A stretch of DNA of 52,106 bases from Staphylococcus agnetis (GTDB taxonomy: Bacteria > Bacillota > Bacilli > Staphylococcales > Staphylococcaceae): positions 1 through 52,106 of the forward strand of contig NZ_PPQF01000004.1 in assembly GCF_002901865.1 (NCBI RefSeq), written 5' to 3'. Below are positions 17,865 through 27,030 of the stretch, piece by piece. Every line of letters starts with the position of its first letter. Positions within the stretch are counted from its first letter, which is position 1. The notes below the pieces were generated by a model, which saw only the letters and a program-made list of their open reading frames with translations, had not been told where the DNA came from and did no database searches. Made by a program: the position numbers and the translations under genes.

Positions 17865-18596
17865 TTAAGTCTTTTGTTGATTTTTTCGCGCACGATCAAT
17901 CAACACTTGTTTAGCTTGTTCTTCTGCTGTGTTATCAATGTGTTTAGGTTCAAAAGGGATCCCTTTTCGTTTCGCAGCAGCTTCTAATAAATAATCGGTC
18001 ATCTCAGGATTTTTAGGCAATACAGGTCCATGTAAATAGGTACCTAATAAATTTTTATAATGAATCCCCTCTTTTTGGTCCGTAGCATTGTTACCATAAC
18101 CATAAGTGACATGCCCTAACGTATCAAATTTGTGATACGTACGACCACCATGATTTTCAAAACCTACAATCGTACCGAATGTGTCACTTTCAATAACAAC
18201 ATCACCGGTCAAACGCTCGATTTGAGATTCCGTATAAAAGTCAAGAATATTTAATCCTTCTAAAATTTCCCCGTCTGGCGTAATATATTTTTCACCTAAA
18301 AATTGATAGCCTCCACAAATTGTTAAACCTGGCAATCCATCTTCAATAGCGTTTTTCAATTGCGTTTTAATTTTGGCTAATTCTTTCGTTGCTAAAGATT
18401 GCTCACGATCACTGCCGCCTCCTATAAAGAATATATCAGCTTTAGAAAGATCAATATTATCAGTTTCATTAATATCTACAACATTCAACTTAATATTGCG
18501 CTGTTTCGCCCTGTATTTCAGAGCCATAATATTCCCTATATCACTATATAAATTGAGTTTATCTGGCATAAAATGAAAAACCGTTAATTCATGCAT
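17865..18596 (-). CDS. gatD: lipid II isoglutaminyl synthase, glutaminase subunit GatD
   Basis: A 243-residue class-I-like glutamine amidotransferase that supplies ammonia to MurT for amidating the D-glutamate of lipid II in the stem peptide. The catalytic pair Cys94 (TICGGYQF) and His189 (YLHGP) and the substrate-binding Arg128 are present with the same numbering as S. aureus GatD. Its ATG follows the murT stop codon with no gap, implying translational coupling. Amidation is needed for efficient crosslinking and beta-lactam tolerance. Confidence 0.96.
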   Translation of the reverse strand: MHELTVFHFMPDKLNLYSDIGNIMALKYRAKQRNIKLNVVDINETDNIDLSKADIFFIGGGSDREQSLATKELAKIKTQLKNAIEDGLPGLTICGGYQFLGEKYITPDGEILEGLNILDFYTESQIERLTGDVVIESDTFGTIVGFENHGGRTYHKFDTLGHVTYGYGNNATDQKEGIHYKNLLGTYLHGPVLPKNPEMTDYLLEAAAKRKGIPFEPKHIDNTAEEQAKQVLIDRARKNQQKT

Positions 18597-19907
18597 TTAT
18601 TTCGCCTCCTTGAAAGAACGTACGAGTTGATCTAACATCGGTGTGAGAGACGTATAGTTAGGAATTGCTACAGTAAAGCCTTCGAAATCCATAGAGCGTG
18701 CAGTTGCTTTATAAATATCTTTTTCTAAAATAATAGGCACGTCAATTTCAGCCAGTTTCAAACGTAGTTGCAATTCTTCGGCTCTTGACCCTGTCACAAT
18801 GATCGTTTCAATATCTTGAGTGGCTAATTTTTCAAAATCCGCATCATAAATCCATGACGTATCACGTCCATCAGCAGCAAAATCATTCAGACTCATCACA
18901 TAAACTTTACGTTCTTGTAACTTTTCACCCATCGAAATTGAAGCATTCATACCAGCAGGGTTTTTAGCTAAATTGATTAACGCTTTTTTGGATCCTCGTT
19001 CAAAATATTGCATGCGTCCGTTATCAGATGTATAGGATTCAAATCCTTTACGGATAGAGGCATCATTTAAACCTAATTCTCTTAAAACCGCATAAGCCCC
19101 AAGTGCATTATAAGCATTAAAATCACCAGCAATTTTCATGTTGAAAGTTTCATTATTAATATGCATTGTCAAAAATGGATTGATTTCAAAATGCGACACT
19201 TCATATTTAGGCGCCACGCGGTTAAAACCACATTGACACGTATAATGCCCTAGTTGGTTGTAATGAATATATTCATAATTTAACTTTTTACCACAGTTCG
19301 GACAATAACGACTTTCATTCATCGTAGATTGTTCGAACGGGTAAGCCTCTTTTGCCATACCATAATACGTTACATCATTACTTGCTTTTTTTAAGCGACT
19401 CACAAATGGATCATCTGTATTTAAAATTAAAGCAATACCTTTATTTTCAATGGCAGAGATAATATTATTTACCATAATATCTATTTCTCCAAAACGGTCC
19501 ATCTGATCGCGAAAGAAGTTCGTAAATACCATCTTCGTTGGCGTCATTTCTTTCAGTACACGTGGAATAGAGCCTTCATCTATTTCAATGATAGCCATTT
19601 TAGTATTAGCTTTTGATTGTACGATAAACGCAGAAGTAATGCCTGCTGCCATATTGGCACCTTCATTATTATGAATGATTGGAATTTGATTCACTTTAAG
19701 TGTATGTCCAATCAAGTTAGATGTCGTCGTTTTACCATTGGTACCACTTACAAAAACTACTTCATCCACTTTTCCAGCTAATTTTCGTAATATATTTTGG
19801 TCTATTTTTCGGGCAACTTGACCTGGTAAGTCTGTCCCTTTTTTACCAATCGCACGACTCGCTTTACGTGCTAACTTGGCCATTTGAATCGCAGTCCATT
19901 GTCTCAT
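18597..19907 (-). CDS. murT: lipid II isoglutaminyl synthase, Mur ligase-like subunit MurT
   Basis: A 436-residue Mur-ligase-fold protein that activates the stem-peptide glutamate with ATP and accepts ammonia from GatD. The P-loop is SGTNGKTTT (54-62). A four-cysteine zinc ribbon (Cys202, Cys205, Cys224, Cys226) is inserted in the central domain, and a C-terminal MurT-specific domain follows from about residue 320. AAGGAGAA precedes the ATG. It is divergent from ftnA and forms an operon with gatD. Confidence 0.96.
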   Translation of the reverse strand: MRQWTAIQMAKLARKASRAIGKKGTDLPGQVARKIDQNILRKLAGKVDEVVFVSGTNGKTTTSNLIGHTLKVNQIPIIHNNEGANMAAGITSAFIVQSKANTKMAIIEIDEGSIPRVLKEMTPTKMVFTNFFRDQMDRFGEIDIMVNNIISAIENKGIALILNTDDPFVSRLKKASNDVTYYGMAKEAYPFEQSTMNESRYCPNCGKKLNYEYIHYNQLGHYTCQCGFNRVAPKYEVSHFEINPFLTMHINNETFNMKIAGDFNAYNALGAYAVLRELGLNDASIRKGFESYTSDNGRMQYFERGSKKALINLAKNPAGMNASISMGEKLQERKVYVMSLNDFAADGRDTSWIYDADFEKLATQDIETIIVTGSRAEELQLRLKLAEIDVPIILEKDIYKATARSMDFEGFTVAIPNYTSLTPMLDQLVRSFKEAK

Positions 19908-19937
19908 ACCAATTCTCCTTCAATTTTCACTTAGCAT

Positions 19938-19965
19938 ATTATACCATGCTCACCATTAATTCAAA
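19938..19965 (-). promoter_or_regulatory. murT-gatD promoter
   Basis: On the minus strand TTTGAA (19965-19960) and a perfect TATAAT (19943-19938) are 16 bases apart, about 30 bases upstream of the murT start. Confidence 0.6.
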
Positions 19966-19993
19966 ATCAAAAGCATAATCCAGATATTATTCT

Positions 19994-20021
19994 TTGCATA
20001 TTTAATGCCATTGGGTACAAT
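19994..20021 (+). promoter_or_regulatory. ftnA promoter
   Basis: TTGCAT (19994-19999) and TACAAT (20016-20021) are 16 bases apart, 33 bases before the ftnA ATG. I see no convincing PerR or Fur box around it by eye, although ftnA is PerR-controlled in S. aureus. Confidence 0.55.
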
Positions 20022-20054
20022 GGACTTGAAGGATGACATCTTTGGAGGGATATT

Positions 20055-20558
20055 ATGCTAGATAAACAATTATTAGAAGCTTTGAATGACCAGATGAACC
20101 ACGAATATTTTGCCGCTCATGCCTATATGGCTATGGCTGCGTATTGTGACCATAATGCATACGAAGGGTTTGCAAATTTCTTTATTCAACAAGCTAAAGA
20201 AGAACGTTTTCATGGTAAGAAAATTTATGATTATATTAACGACCGTGGTGAACAAGCTATCTTTTCATCTTTAGATGCACCTAAAGTCGAATTTAATTCT
20301 ATTTTAGAAACATTTGAAGACGGCTTAAAACAAGAACAAAATGTAACACGTCGTTTTTATAATCTATCTGAAATCGCAAACGAGAAAAAAGATTATGCTA
20401 CGATTTCATTCTTAAACTGGTTCTTAGATGAGCAAGTTGAAGAAGAATCAATGTTTGAAAGACATATTGATTACTTAAAACGTATCGGTGATGATTGTAA
20501 TACGTTATACCTTTACGAAAAAGAACTTGCAAGCCGTTCTTTTAATGAAACAGAATAG
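20055..20558 (+). CDS. ftnA: bacterial non-haem ferritin
   Basis: A 167-residue ferritin that stores iron in a 24-subunit cytoplasmic shell. The ferroxidase-centre residues are all present: Glu17, Glu50, His53, Glu94, Gln127 and the extra Glu130 for the third iron site. No haem-ligating Met pattern of bacterioferritin is seen. GGAGGG precedes the ATG. The gene is monocistronic, divergent from murT and followed by a strong terminator. Confidence 0.96.
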   Translation: MLDKQLLEALNDQMNHEYFAAHAYMAMAAYCDHNAYEGFANFFIQQAKEERFHGKKIYDYINDRGEQAIFSSLDAPKVEFNSILETFEDGLKQEQNVTRRFYNLSEIANEKKDYATISFLNWFLDEQVEEESMFERHIDYLKRIGDDCNTLYLYEKELASRSFNETE

Positions 20559-20573
20559 CATTCAGTAAAGTGA

Positions 20574-20607
20574 GCGCCTCGAAATCTCTCGATGGCGCTT
20601 TTTTTAT
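20574..20607 (+). terminator. ftnA terminator
   Basis: AGCGCC with inner CGA pairs with TCG and GGCGCT, followed by seven T. Confidence 0.88.
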
Positions 20608-20653
20608 TGTTATGATAAGATATGCTTATTTCACACATTGAAACGAGGTGGCG

Positions 20654-21217
20654 ATGATGATACAAGATAGTTTTGTGGCTTTAGACTTTGAAACAGCAAA
20701 TTATAAACGAACAAGCGTGTGCTCAGTCGGAATGGTTAAAGTCGTTAATCATGAACTTACAGAGACGTTTTATACACTAGTCAATCCGAATGATTATTTC
20801 TCACCTAAAAATATTGACGTTCATGGTATTCAACCTGAAGACGTTTTATCTACGCCAGACTTTAAATACGTTTATCCTTATATGTTGCAATTTATAGATC
20901 AATTACCTGTAGTCGCCCACAATGCTGCATTTGATATGTCCGTATTGCATGCGAGTTTAAAGGCGCATCAGTTCGAAACACCTGATTTAACTTATTTTTG
21001 TTCGTGTCAACTTTCAAGAAAAACAGTTCCATCAAAACGGAATGGATTAAAACATATGATGGACTATTTTCAATTAGATTTTCATGGTCATCATGATGCA
21101 CTAAATGATGCCAAAGCGTGTGCAATGATAACGTATCGGTTACTACAACATTATCCAAGTTTGGAAAATGTGTTGCGTATTTACGGTAAAAATTTAATGG
21201 ATAAGGATGTTTTATAA
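20654..21217 (+). CDS. DnaQ-like 3'-5' exonuclease (DEDDh)
   Basis: A 187-residue exonuclease domain of the DnaQ/epsilon type. The motifs are in order: VALDFETA (Asp-x-Glu), [10 protein letters not shown] (Asp) and [10 protein letters not shown] (His-x4-Asp), so all catalytic residues are present. It is a stand-alone proofreading-type nuclease, not fused to a polymerase. GAGG lies 5 bases upstream of the ATG at 20654; the next ATG (20657) is equally possible. It is convergent with dinB and their stop codons overlap, so the two genes share a 3' boundary. Confidence 0.87.
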   Translation: MMIQDSFVALDFETANYKRTSVCSVGMVKVVNHELTETFYTLVNPNDYFSPKNIDVHGIQPEDVLSTPDFKYVYPYMLQFIDQLPVVAHNAAFDMSVLHASLKAHQFETPDLTYFCSCQLSRKTVPSKRNGLKHMMDYFQLDFHGHHDALNDAKACAMITYRLLQHYPSLENVLRIYGKNLMDKDVL

Positions 21218-22282
21218 AAAGTCATAAATGGTCATATTTCGATAAAAAGCATCCTCTAAACCACCAACAGTCACGCCAATTAATCGAATGGATATTTCAG
21301 GCGCTTTCAATTCATAATATAAATCGTATGCAATTTGGTAAATGGTTTCTGCATCACTAAGTGGTGTTGATAAGCTTCTTTGTTTTGATGCATTTTTAAA
21401 ATCATTTGTTTTTATTTTAACCGTCACAGTACGTCCAGCTTGCTTAAGGTGACTCAGTCGACTTTCAATGATACGGCTTAATTCTTCAACTTTACGTAAA
21501 ATTTGGTCGTCGTCATTCGTATCTATAGAAAATGTACGTTCAGCACCTACACTTTTTCGAATTCGTTCGGATTTTACAACGCGATGATCGATACCTCTTG
21601 CCCGTTCGTATAAATGATGCCCTCTTTTACCAAACAAATAAATCAATTCTCGTTCACTTTTACGATACAAATCTTTTCCTGTAAAAATGCCGTGTGCATG
21701 CATCTTTTCTTTTGAAGCCCGTCCTACACCTGGAAAATCTCCAATATCTAAAGCCATTAGAATGTCATGCACATTATCATAGGTAATGACAGTGAGACCG
21801 TTAGGCTTATTCATACCACTCGCTAACTTCGCTAGAAATTTGTTGTATGAGACACCTGCACTCGCAGTTAATTGAGTTTGTTCATAAATATCACGCCGAA
21901 TAAATTGAGCGATTTGAGAAGCGGAAAGATCTGGTCGTACAAGCTCAGTTATATCTAAATATGCTTCATCTAAAGATAATGGCTCAACGAATTCAGTATA
22001 ACTTTTAAATATTGACATAATCTCTTTCGAAACTGCTTTATACATTTCAAAACGCGGTGTAATAAAATAACCATCAGGACAAAGTTGATGCGCACGTGCC
22101 ATGGGCATTGCTGAGTGCACTCCAAATTTCCTCGCTTCATAAGATGCTGTTGCAACTACACCTCTCCCACTTGCCTTACCTCCGACAATAACAGGCTTAC
22201 CTCTAAGGTGCGGTTGGTCTCGAACTTCAACTTGCGCGAAAAAGAAATCCATATCAATGTGAATGATTCTTCTCTCGACCAT
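21212..22282 (-). CDS. dinB: DNA polymerase IV
   Basis: A 356-residue Y-family translesion polymerase. The catalytic carboxylates are in [12 protein letters not shown] (Asp10) and [10 protein letters not shown], and the thumb helix-hairpin-helix and little-finger domains follow. The C-terminus (MTIYDFL) does not show a canonical QLxLF beta-clamp motif, though a divergent one may be there. GGAGGTGG precedes the ATG. The end overlaps the exonuclease gene by 6 bases on the opposite strand and no terminator is visible between them. Confidence 0.95.
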   Translation of the reverse strand: MVERRIIHIDMDFFFAQVEVRDQPHLRGKPVIVGGKASGRGVVATASYEARKFGVHSAMPMARAHQLCPDGYFITPRFEMYKAVSKEIMSIFKSYTEFVEPLSLDEAYLDITELVRPDLSASQIAQFIRRDIYEQTQLTASAGVSYNKFLAKLASGMNKPNGLTVITYDNVHDILMALDIGDFPGVGRASKEKMHAHGIFTGKDLYRKSERELIYLFGKRGHHLYERARGIDHRVVKSERIRKSVGAERTFSIDTNDDDQILRKVEELSRIIESRLSHLKQAGRTVTVKIKTNDFKNASKQRSLSTPLSDAETIYQIAYDLYYELKAPEISIRLIGVTVGGLEDAFYRNMTIYDFL

Positions 22283-22365
22283 CGTTCCACCTCCAATCGT
22301 ATTTTATTAAATATCACTACTCATATCATTAACGATTACTTTGATCTCATTCTTAATAAAGAGAA

Positions 22366-22396
22366 AGGCCAAGACACGTGTGTCCTAGCCTAAAGT
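22366..22396 (-). terminator. weak hairpin after DUF3267-like gene
   Basis: Minus strand AGGCTAGGACAC pairs with GTGTCTTGGCCT with an internal mismatch, followed by TTTCTC. It lies about 45 bases after the stop of the DUF3267-like gene. Confidence 0.5.
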
Positions 22397-22440
22397 CAAC
22401 GTATTACATCCATTACAATTGATAGTGAGCCGTAGCAATT

Positions 22441-22980
22441 TTAATCCTTGTTTTTCGATTCATCACAACAAATGACCAATCCTTCTTCTGTCAGTTCAAT
22501 CGACTGTGCTTGTTTGTTACTAAATACGAGCATAACAAGATAAACAGATAAAAAGGTATATCCCATGTAAAATGAAAAAATAAATATAATATACGTATTA
22601 GGCAAATTAATAAATGCAAGTAACAGCATCATACTTACAAGCATACTTGGTAATAACATAATTGTACTAAATGACTTACGATTCATCTTTACATCTGGTA
22701 AATAACTTAATATAAAAGATGGTGTAAGCTTGTACTTAGGCCTTGCTTTCGTATATAACATTCGTAATAACACGTAACGAATAAGCTCTTGAATCACAAC
22801 AAGAACTAATAATCCTAGTATGCCAATAATGAGATTTGCGATAATGTTTTTTTCCTCTAAACCAGTTAACGCCATCGACCACTTATAACTTAAGACGATA
22901 AATACCAATGCTACGATAAATTGTGTCAGTATCAATCGCTTACGCACTTTAGAATCTTCAAATAAATTAATCGTATACAT
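22441..22980 (-). CDS. DUF3267-like membrane protein with lost zinc-binding motif
   Basis: A 179-residue protein with four hydrophobic segments (about 16-34, 46-66, 105-125, 128-152) laid out like the DUF3267 family of putative membrane metalloproteases. Where family members carry HExxH, this one reads QELIR (64-68), so both zinc histidines are missing, while the downstream KPKY-type and LLPS patches remain. I infer a pseudo-protease or scaffold. The last 25 residues form a short cytoplasmic tail with a CC pair. The family call is from pattern memory and should be confirmed by a profile search. Confidence 0.6.
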   Translation of the reverse strand: MYTINLFEDSKVRKRLILTQFIVALVFIVLSYKWSMALTGLEEKNIIANLIIGILGLLVLVVIQELIRYVLLRMLYTKARPKYKLTPSFILSYLPDVKMNRKSFSTIMLLPSMLVSMMLLLAFINLPNTYIIFIFSFYMGYTFLSVYLVMLVFSNKQAQSIELTEEGLVICCDESKNKD

Positions 22981-23066
22981 CGTAACACCCTCTTACTGTT
23001 AGGCTTACATATAGTATACCCGAATCATGAAAGATATTGTAGAACTCTATTTTAAAGATTATCAAC

Positions 23067-24380
23067 CTACTTTAAAAAAGTAATGACTTCTTTAGGTTGT
23101 GATGTTTCAACTTTACCATTACGTGCAAAATCACCCCATAATTTTTTCATGATTTGGCCCGCTTTTTCTATTCTCTCTTTAGGTAATAAAGCAAAAAGTG
23201 GCGATTTCATATAAGGTTCAGAATCAAATAACAATGCAAGCTCAGAACTATGGCCAGCTGCAAAGAAATGTTCATGCTTTAACCAATTAAATTGATAATA
23301 ATATGCACGTCCTTGTTGATTAAGAAAATGACGATAAAACGCATAAGAAGGGCGCGCATAAATCATTTTTGTTAAAAGTTTTACAAATGAAGCTACTCCC
23401 CACTTTATTATAGGTATTTCGCTCAATTTTCGTTGAAATGCATTAATGTAAATGAAGACATTGACTTCCCTTGAGGTATGACCGATGAGTAAGTCTATGT
23501 GTTTCGCACGTCGTTCAATGATTCGCTGAACATCTGCCTCTTTCGGTAAAGGATATACACCGTAGTGTGGACCAAAGGGCATCAACTTAGTTAAGCCTTT
23601 ACCGTGATTATGTTTTGTTAAAAACGATTGCATCGATTTAAATTCATCTAAATCTGCATCGTATGCTAACGATTTTAAAGCTGTTAACATTTTTGTCGTC
23701 ATGTGCTGGCGCCCTTTCATTAATCCGATTGGGGCACTTTGTATAATTGCTCTTTGAAATAAATTCTCTGTTCCATCGGCAACCAGTAATGCTCTAACTG
23801 ATTCTCCGCCTGCAGATTGTCCAAAGATAGTAATATTGTTTGGATCTCCACCAAAATCTTCAATATGTGCTTTTACCCATTTTAATCCTTCAATTTGATC
23901 TAAAAGTCCTAAATTGGCTAATTCTCCGTGTTGATTATACATAAAGCCTAAGACACCTAGACGATAACTTAAATTGACTACGATGACTTCTTCTTGTTTG
24001 ACGAGTGGTGTTGGATCATATTCAGGATTTTCACCGCTACCATTTACAAAGGAACCTCCGTGTATCCAAACCATGACAGGAAGTAAGTTTTCTTGATGCA
24101 CTTTAGGACGTGTAATCGATAGATATTGAGGAAATTCAGTTTGTGGGAGGTTTTCATAATCAGTCCCTAAATAAAATGACTCAAAAAACGATTGTGACTG
24201 CCATGCTATTGGCGCATGCGACGTTGCCTGAATTGTACCATTTTGATACGAATATGGCTCTGGTTGGGCAAATCTATGCGCATGTGCATATCGAATACCT
24301 AAAAATTTTTGAACATCGTTTAATTCTATCCCCGTCACTTGTCCTACACGCGTTTCAAAGCGAACTTCCTTATTAGTCAT
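23067..24380 (-). CDS. type B carboxylesterase (para-nitrobenzyl esterase-like)
   Basis: A 437-residue alpha/beta hydrolase of the carboxylesterase type B family, somewhat shorter than the usual 490-500 residues. It has the oxyanion-hole motif HGGSF, the nucleophile elbow GQSAGG, and the catalytic His in FAAGHSSELALLF. It lacks a signal peptide, so it is cytoplasmic. The physiological ester is unknown. It lies 11 bases downstream of rlmD on the same strand and is probably co-transcribed. Confidence 0.88.
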   Translation of the reverse strand: MTNKEVRFETRVGQVTGIELNDVQKFLGIRYAHAHRFAQPEPYSYQNGTIQATSHAPIAWQSQSFFESFYLGTDYENLPQTEFPQYLSITRPKVHQENLLPVMVWIHGGSFVNGSGENPEYDPTPLVKQEEVIVVNLSYRLGVLGFMYNQHGELANLGLLDQIEGLKWVKAHIEDFGGDPNNITIFGQSAGGESVRALLVADGTENLFQRAIIQSAPIGLMKGRQHMTTKMLTALKSLAYDADLDEFKSMQSFLTKHNHGKGLTKLMPFGPHYGVYPLPKEADVQRIIERRAKHIDLLIGHTSREVNVFIYINAFQRKLSEIPIIKWGVASFVKLLTKMIYARPSYAFYRHFLNQQGRAYYYQFNWLKHEHFFAAGHSSELALLFDSEPYMKSPLFALLPKERIEKAGQIMKKLWGDFARNGKVETSQPKEVITFLK

Positions 24381-24391
24381 ACAAAAATCTC

Positions 24392-25765
24392 CTATTCATC
24401 ACTTTTTTTGCGTTTTAAAAGTGCGACAGTTTCAACATGTGTTGTATGAGGGAACATGTCTACTGGTGTCACTTCGATTAAATCATACTTATTTAATAAA
24501 AGTTGAATATCTCTAAGTTGCGTGCTTGGATTACAAGATACATAGACGATTTTGTCAGGTTCCAACTGATTCAGTGTTTCAATAAATGTATTGTCACACC
24601 CTTTTCGAGGCGGATCTACTGTAACCACATCGGGGCGTATCCCTTGTTTTTGCCAATCTAAAATAACCTTTTCTGCCGGACCTGCTACAAAAGTCGTATT
24701 ATTAAAATGATTTAATTGGGCATTGCGTTTTGCATCCTTAATCGCCTCAGGAACAACTTCAACACCATAAACGTGTTTAGCTCGGTCTGCCATTGATAAT
24801 GCGATTGTGCCAATACCACAATACGCGTCTAATACCGTCTCTGCTCCAGTTAATCCTGCATAATTAACCGCAATGTTATAAAGTTTTTCAGTTTGCAATA
24901 CATTAATTTGGTAAAAAGACTTGTCATTTATTTTAAAATTCAATTCCCCTAATGAATCTGAAATCGTTTCCTCACCATAAAGCGTTATGCTTTTAGCACC
25001 CATGATGACGTTAGACTTCTCTTTATTGATATTGATTTTAATGCTTTTAATTTGAGGGAAGGCTTCGACTAACGCATTGATAATGTCATGAGTGTGTGGA
25101 AGTTCGGTTCCATTAATCACAATGGTCACCATGATTTCATCGCTATGGTATCCTTTACGAATAACGACATGTCTTACTAAACCTTGATGTACTGTTTCTT
25201 GATAAGGTGCAATGTTGTATTGATTTAATAAGTCTTTCAATAAGCGCATAATGCCATTTTGAGCTTGATATTGTATCAAACACTGATCCATATTGATAAT
25301 ATGGTGACTGCGTTGGCGATAATAGCCTATTTCAACTTGTTGCTTCTCACCACCCACAGGAATTTGTGACTTGTTACGATAAAACCATGGATGATCCATA
25401 CCTACTGTAGGATGAATCGGTACATGTGGCAATTTTCCTTTTCTATGAAACAAATTCACCACTTGATTACGTTTCATTTCTAATTGTGCCTCATAATTTA
25501 AGTGTTGAAGTTGACATCCGCCACATTTATCATAATAGTCGCAAGGTGGCACCATTCGTGCATCACTTTCCTTTTTTATTGTGATGACTTTTCCAATAGC
25601 GAAATTCTTTTTCACTTTAATGATTTTGTAATCGATACGTTCTCCAACGAGCGTTTGTGGGACAAAAATAGGATAAGCATCAATTTTAACAACACCATGC
25701 CCTTCATAAGTTAAATCGACAACTTCTCCTTCTAACATTTGATTTTTATGTACCACTGACATCAT
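24392..25765 (-). CDS. rlmD: 23S rRNA (uracil-C5)-methyltransferase RlmD/RlmCD type
   Basis: A 457-residue SAM-dependent RNA m5U methyltransferase of the RumA/TrmA family. It has an N-terminal TRAM domain (1-63), four cysteines for a [4Fe-4S] cluster (Cys75, Cys81, Cys84, Cys162), a SAM site (VLDAYCGIGTIAL) and the catalytic motif YVSCNPST. Gram-positive relatives may methylate two 23S sites, so the exact target is not fixed. GGGGAAAG precedes the ATG. Confidence 0.9.
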   Translation of the reverse strand: MMSVVHKNQMLEGEVVDLTYEGHGVVKIDAYPIFVPQTLVGERIDYKIIKVKKNFAIGKVITIKKESDARMVPPCDYYDKCGGCQLQHLNYEAQLEMKRNQVVNLFHRKGKLPHVPIHPTVGMDHPWFYRNKSQIPVGGEKQQVEIGYYRQRSHHIINMDQCLIQYQAQNGIMRLLKDLLNQYNIAPYQETVHQGLVRHVVIRKGYHSDEIMVTIVINGTELPHTHDIINALVEAFPQIKSIKININKEKSNVIMGAKSITLYGEETISDSLGELNFKINDKSFYQINVLQTEKLYNIAVNYAGLTGAETVLDAYCGIGTIALSMADRAKHVYGVEVVPEAIKDAKRNAQLNHFNNTTFVAGPAEKVILDWQKQGIRPDVVTVDPPRKGCDNTFIETLNQLEPDKIVYVSCNPSTQLRDIQLLLNKYDLIEVTPVDMFPHTTHVETVALLKRKKSDE

Positions 25766-25808
25766 ACTTTCCCCGTTTCTTAACTATAAAATTTGTTTTC
25801 AAAACTGA

Positions 25809-25856
25809 AGGGAGAAGATCAACAACTGTTGCTCACATATTGTCGATCCACTCCCT
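25809..25856 (-). terminator. hairpin after dagK
   Basis: AGGGAG and GATC blocks pair with GATC and CTCCCT with 2-base internal loops, plus an inner ACAA/TTGT pairing; TTTT follows a few bases later. It is a moderate terminator for dagK, upstream of rlmD on the same strand. Confidence 0.5.
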
Positions 25857-25857
25857 A

Positions 25858-26790
25858 TTATTCAGATTGCTTAGGTTTATCTATTAGTAATTCATTTTCT
25901 TTTTTTGTTTGAGAGAATACTTCGATGTGACGCACTAAATTTAAAAAGTTTGCCGGTAATTGTCCACCATACTCACCATCTACATTCAATGCCATATCAC
26001 TATATGATGAAATATTAACAGATTGCGCTTTATAATAATGCACCTTTGGATGATTAATATGTTCACCGCGTGATGCTAATGTCATAATATGTCCCATTTC
26101 AGCAAGATTACACTTTTCGACAATTAATAAAGTGAAATTCCCATCGTCTAGTTTTGCATCCGGTACGAGTTTTTCAAAACCAGCCATCGAATTGGTTAAA
26201 CCTAGGAGAAATAGCATAATTTCTCCTTCAAACACATGTTCATCATGTTCGATGCGAACATCAACTGCATGCATTTGAGGCAACATTTCAAACCCTTTTA
26301 CATAATATGCAAAGGAACCTATCATAGATTTGAGCTTACTTGGTGCCTCATAAGATACTTCAGTCGGTTTCCCACCACCGGCTAAATTAATAAAATAGCG
26401 ACTATTCATTTTACCTATATCTACTTGAACAGTTTTACCTTGAATAATGACGTCTACAGCTTCAAAAATGTCATTTGGTAAATGGAGTGCGCGTCCAAAG
26501 TCATTAACTGTCCCCATTGGAATGAGTCCAAGTTTAGGTCGATTTGGCTTTTCAGCTATACCATTGACCACTTCGTTAAGCGTCCCATCTCCCCCAGCAA
26601 CAATGAGTAAATCATAATTTCGATCAATAGCACGGGCCGCTTCTTCGGTCGCATCGCCAACTTTTTGTGTCGCATAAGCACTTGTTTCATAACCAGCTTG
26701 TTCTAATTTAATTAATACATCTGGTAATGCTTTTTTGAACAACTCCTTACCAGACGTTGGATTATAAATAATTCTCGCACGTTTTCTCAT
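25858..26790 (-). CDS. dagK: diacylglycerol kinase DgkB
   Basis: A 310-residue soluble lipid kinase that phosphorylates diacylglycerol released during lipoteichoic acid synthesis, returning it to phospholipid synthesis. The DAGK catalytic domain shows AGGDGTLNEV (65-74), NPTSG near the N-terminus and GTVNDFGRAL. The C-terminal beta-sandwich domain contains DGEYG. Length and motifs match S. aureus DgkB. It is probably monocistronic, with a TATAAT box at 26826-26831 (minus strand). Confidence 0.95.
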   Translation of the reverse strand: MRKRARIIYNPTSGKELFKKALPDVLIKLEQAGYETSAYATQKVGDATEEAARAIDRNYDLLIVAGGDGTLNEVVNGIAEKPNRPKLGLIPMGTVNDFGRALHLPNDIFEAVDVIIQGKTVQVDIGKMNSRYFINLAGGGKPTEVSYEAPSKLKSMIGSFAYYVKGFEMLPQMHAVDVRIEHDEHVFEGEIMLFLLGLTNSMAGFEKLVPDAKLDDGNFTLLIVEKCNLAEMGHIMTLASRGEHINHPKVHYYKAQSVNISSYSDMALNVDGEYGGQLPANFLNLVRHIEVFSQTKKENELLIDKPKQSE

Positions 26791-26938
26791 TTAGATCCCT
26801 CAATTTTTGTATACTCATCATTTATATTATAGCAACTTCACTTCTATTAAAAGTTATTTACATTACTATTTTAGTATCGCTTTCCAATTTTGTATACATC
26901 AATGTTAAACAAGTTTGAGTTCTCGACATTAACGAAAA

Positions 26939-26980
26939 ATACCCTTCAAAAGATCCCATTTTGTATCCTTTGAAGGGTAT
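26939..26980 (-). terminator. gatB terminator
   Basis: ATACCCTTCAAA and TTTGAAGGGTAT form a 12-base stem with inner GAT/ATC pairing, followed on the minus strand by TTTTT. Confidence 0.88.
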
Positions 26981-27030
26981 ATAAACTCTTTTTTTCATTG
27001 CATTAAGTAGCTATGCGTACATGGTTTTAA

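Noticed and set aside
19981-20054. PerR box upstream of ftnA
   Set aside because: I looked for a TTATAATNATTATAA-like repeat and found only scattered A+T stretches below a convincing match.
22283-22440. Small open frame from 22115 to 22393 on the plus strand
   Set aside because: Mostly antisense to the start of dinB, no ribosome site, and it ends in the hairpin after the DUF3267-like gene.
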